A stretch of 64,000 nt of DNA from Firmicutes bacterium UBA1702. GTDB taxonomy: Bacteria; Bacillota; Clostridia; Peptostreptococcales; Anaerovoracaceae. Positions 61,993-64,000 of the stretch are shown here, one piece after another. The position numbers and the translations under genes were made by a program. The notes below the pieces were generated by a model. It was not told the DNA's origin, ran no database searches, and saw nothing but the letters and a program-made list of their open reading frames with translations. Every line of letters begins with the position of its first letter. Position 1 is the first letter of the stretch. The stretch lies in the NCBI GenBank assembly GCA_002320005.1, contig DCJK01000021.1, positions 285 to 64,284 on the forward strand, read 5' to 3'.

Positions 61993-62913
61993 ATGAACAA
62001 ACCGATATTAGTAATAATGGCAGCAGGTATGGGCAGCCGCTTTGGAGGGCTCAAGCAGATTGAGCCGGTAAGCGAAGCAGGTGAAATTATACTGGACTTT
62101 TCTCTTTATGATGCGGTTATGGCCGGCTTCCAAAAGGTTATTTTCATTATAAAAAGAGAAAACGAGGAAGCTTTCAGAGAGCTTATTGACGATCGTGCCG
62201 GAAAATACATAGATGTGGAGTATGCATTTCAGGAGCTGGATGATCTCCCTGCAGGTTACTCTGTACCTGATGGCAGAGAAAAGCCATGGGGAACGGCCCA
62301 TGCGGTTCTTGCCGCCAGACACCTGGCAGACGGTCCTATCGCCGTAATAAACGCAGATGACTACTACGGTCCCGGCGCCTTTCATAGCATATACGACTTT
62401 CTTGAAAAAGCCCAAGATGGAGACAAATACAAATACTGCATGGTGGGATATCAGATTGAAAACACCCTTACCGAGAACGGTCATGTATCCAGAGGTGTAT
62501 GCCGCACAGACCAGGAAGGCAAATTGACAGAAATCACCGAGCGCACCAAAATACAATGGCAGGATGACAAGATAGTATACACCGAAGACGACGGTGCCAC
62601 ATGGAACCGGCTTTCTCCCGGAACTACCGTATCCATGAATTTCTGGGGTTTTACTCCTTCCATGATGAAAGAAATGGAAGCGGGTCTGCCAGCCTTTCTT
62701 GACAGGGCTATGGCCGAAAACCCTCTGAAAGGAGAATATTTCCTCCCCGGTGTCGTGGACAGGCTTATCAAGGAAGGCAAGGCTGAAGTGACAGTCCTCA
62801 AGTCCCCTGACCGCTGGTATGGTGTAACTTACAGAGAGGATAAAGAAAGCGTAGTGAGCGCGCTGCAGTCTATGAAAGACAAAGGGCTCTACCCGCCGGT
62901 TTTGTGGAAATAG
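61993..62913 (+). CDS. sugar-phosphate nucleotidyltransferase-like protein
   Basis: A 306-residue protein with a nucleotidyltransferase opening VIMAAGMGSRFGGLKQIEPV and metal-binding NADDYYGPGAF. The start is the ATG after AGGAG (a GTG four codons earlier overlaps it). The motifs are those of NTP:sugar-1-phosphate or LicC-type transferases; substrate not determined. No sugar-pathway neighbours. The following terminator is at 63069. Confidence 0.85.
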   Translation: MNKPILVIMAAGMGSRFGGLKQIEPVSEAGEIILDFSLYDAVMAGFQKVIFIIKRENEEAFRELIDDRAGKYIDVEYAFQELDDLPAGYSVPDGREKPWGTAHAVLAARHLADGPIAVINADDYYGPGAFHSIYDFLEKAQDGDKYKYCMVGYQIENTLTENGHVSRGVCRTDQEGKLTEITERTKIQWQDDKIVYTEDDGATWNRLSPGTTVSMNFWGFTPSMMKEMEAGLPAFLDRAMAENPLKGEYFLPGVVDRLIKEGKAEVTVLKSPDRWYGVTYREDKESVVSALQSMKDKGLYPPVLWK

Positions 62914-63068
62914 AAGAACAGATGTCCATTGCCTTCCGGTATTGCATTAGTGTCGCATAAAAAACAGTGACATAATACCGGATGGACGTAAAACAGAAAA
63001 ATCAAAAAATGGTGAAAACCTTGCGTTTTCAAGGAGGGCTGTCGCACAACTGACCAATCAGGTCAGCT

Positions 63069-63088
63069 GGAGCGATAGCTCCTTTTTC
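63069..63088 (+). terminator. probable terminator of the nucleotidyltransferase transcript
   Basis: GGAGC GATA GCTCC followed by TTTTTCTT. An adjacent CTGACC/GGTCAG hairpin precedes it. Confidence 0.6.
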
Positions 63089-63733
63089 TTATACAAAAAA
63101 GGGGAGTAGTCCTAAATAAAACGACTTCCCTTGGTAGTAATGAATTAACATGTTAATTTATACTTCCCTCCCATAATGAATATTTCTAATATATTCTTCT
63201 TGAATTGCCGGCACATAATAAGCCCCATAGTCTGTCAAGCCATCTTCTCGCCGCATTTCCGACTTCACTTATATATATACTACGGTTTTAGCAGCGAATA
63301 CTACATCATTTTCAAAATCTACTCAAAAAATTACAGCAGATTTTAGTGAACGCTTCTATCTATGCCGTTTACGCTGCTTTTCAAGCTCTTGCGTCAGGCT
63401 GTAAAACAGCATCAGCCACGATTTATCGCTGTCCCGCGGTATCGCGATGATCTCACCGGGCAGCACCACAAGAAAACCGTTGGGGTCTATCTGCTCGTCC
63501 ATCAGCGTCTCCTTCAATTGTATTTTAATCCAGCCCTCTACTATATATTGCATGAGAAGGGCTGAACTGTTCCAATGTTTCCAAACTTTTTTAGATTTTT
63601 TTAATAATCCAGGGAGGGATGAGATAGGATTGATTTGATATCGTTATACCTGAAAGCTGTGAATAAATCTATTGCTTTTGTGACAGCAATAAAATTACCG
63701 GTTGAATTGGTGGTTTGCTCATATCTATTAGGC

Positions 63734-63780
63734 GCCAAAAAAATAGCGGGTATTCGGCGTTCACCGGATGCCCGTTATTT
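63734..63780 (-). terminator. strong terminator of a gene entering from the right
   Basis: A 17-bp stem (63741-63757 with 63764-63780, three G-T pairs) with 6-base loop, followed on the minus strand by a run of seven T. It points leftward, so it would end transcription from beyond the right edge. Confidence 0.75.
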
Positions 63781-63906
63781 CGTTACCAACCTTGTCTGAC
63801 AGATGCTCATTTCGTAGTTTAGGTCTAAACCTGTTTTATGAACACCGGTCTATCTATGGTCACTGTTTTTTTGTGTGTGCTATATTCCCGCTCCCGCAGC
63901 TTCTGC

Positions 63907-64000
63907 TCACTGCTGTTTCGTTTTATTTGTGTCAAACATAGTGCTGTCAGTCAGCCCATCAACGTGAAGCATGTTCTGCATTGCCGCGATATCTGCCGAA
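63907..64000 (-). CDS. C-terminus of a gene cut by the window edge
   Basis: Minus-strand frame open from the right edge to a TGA at 63907-63909, 30 codons. It reads SADIAAMQNMLHVDGL then TDSTMFDTNKTKQQ. No family is recognised. The long hairpin at 63741-63780, about 130 bases further, fits as its terminator. Could also be a chance open stretch. Confidence 0.35.
   Translation of the reverse strand, partial: SADIAAMQNMLHVDGLTDSTMFDTNKTKQQ

Larger units (their letters stand above)
62914..63906. other. gene-poor kilobase
   Basis: Contains two hairpins (a short terminator at 63069-63082 and a long hairpin at 63741-63780) and no frame I can support. A 65-codon minus frame at 63356-63553 has no ribosome site and no recognisable family. 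The region looks like eroded coding or mobile-element sequence, but no specific remnant could be named. Confidence 0.4.

Noticed and set aside
63356..63553. 65-codon minus-strand frame
   Set aside because: No ribosome site, no family resemblance, isolated in eroded sequence.

Overview
The window reads as a chromosomal segment of a low-to-moderate GC, butyrate-type anaerobic Bacillota (class Clostridia). The arguments are the rho / DUF1385 / prmC / rpmE / prfA / sua5 / rpiB / upp gene order typical of clostridia, a clostridial-type 3-hydroxybutyryl-CoA dehydrogenase, many amino-acid transporters, strong purine-rich ribosome binding sites and clostridial mobile-element genes. A placement near Family XIII / Anaerovoracaceae is possible but is only an impression from the proteins.

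Layout. 1-4890: right part of a first integrative element (broken relaxase, Cys-rich small protein, DUF6017 replication protein, excisionase-like protein, XRE repressor, tyrosine integrase). 4890-17706: a second, paralogous integrative element inserted between the first one and the 3' end of rpsI. Its core (13757-17511) mirrors the first element gene for gene, and it carries a defence-like cargo: a Ser/Thr protein kinase paired with a 1239-residue protein, and a DpnII-type (GATC-like) restriction-modification operon with two methyltransferases, an endonuclease and one unknown protein. Phased 11-bp repeats and a 13-bp near-repeat spanning the rpsI stop codon mark its probable ends.

17700-21340 is conserved chromosome (rpsI, rplM, cca, an EamA transporter). 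21340-28250 holds a decayed IS4-type and a decayed ISL3-type insertion sequence around a two-gene unit: an NhaC-type antiporter and a rare MerR-regulator/M20-dipeptidase fusion. 28252-31310 is a TrpXYZ-like ABC transporter operon with a Phe/Tyr-rich leader peptide followed by a terminator, i.e. a probable attenuator. 31349-42366 contains corA, tyrS, upp, rpiB, sua5, prfA, rpmE, prmC, DUF1385, rho, an EamA transporter and an amino-acid binding protein. 42388-44569 holds an agmatinase-family ureohydrolase and an acetamidase/formamidase separated by a promoter with phased ATGCAT sites and a compact structured RNA of about 90 nt. 44853-48724: hbd, a small secreted protein, a sigma factor with its probable membrane-bound anti-sigma partner, and two XRE regulators. 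48854-56127 is a leftward block (clcA, DUF1846, DUF1934, ddl, hslO, phosphoglucomutase). 56256-62913: htrA, plsC, PAP2 phosphatase, cysK, PucR-type regulator, DUF2148 protein and a sugar nucleotidyltransferase. The last kilobase is almost gene-free and ends in a truncated frame.

The most promising candidates for undescribed biology are the kinase plus 1239-aa protein pair in the second element, the MerR-M20 fusion, the structured RNA at 43558-43649 and the Phe/Tyr leader peptide. All calls come from reading the sequence; no database search was run.
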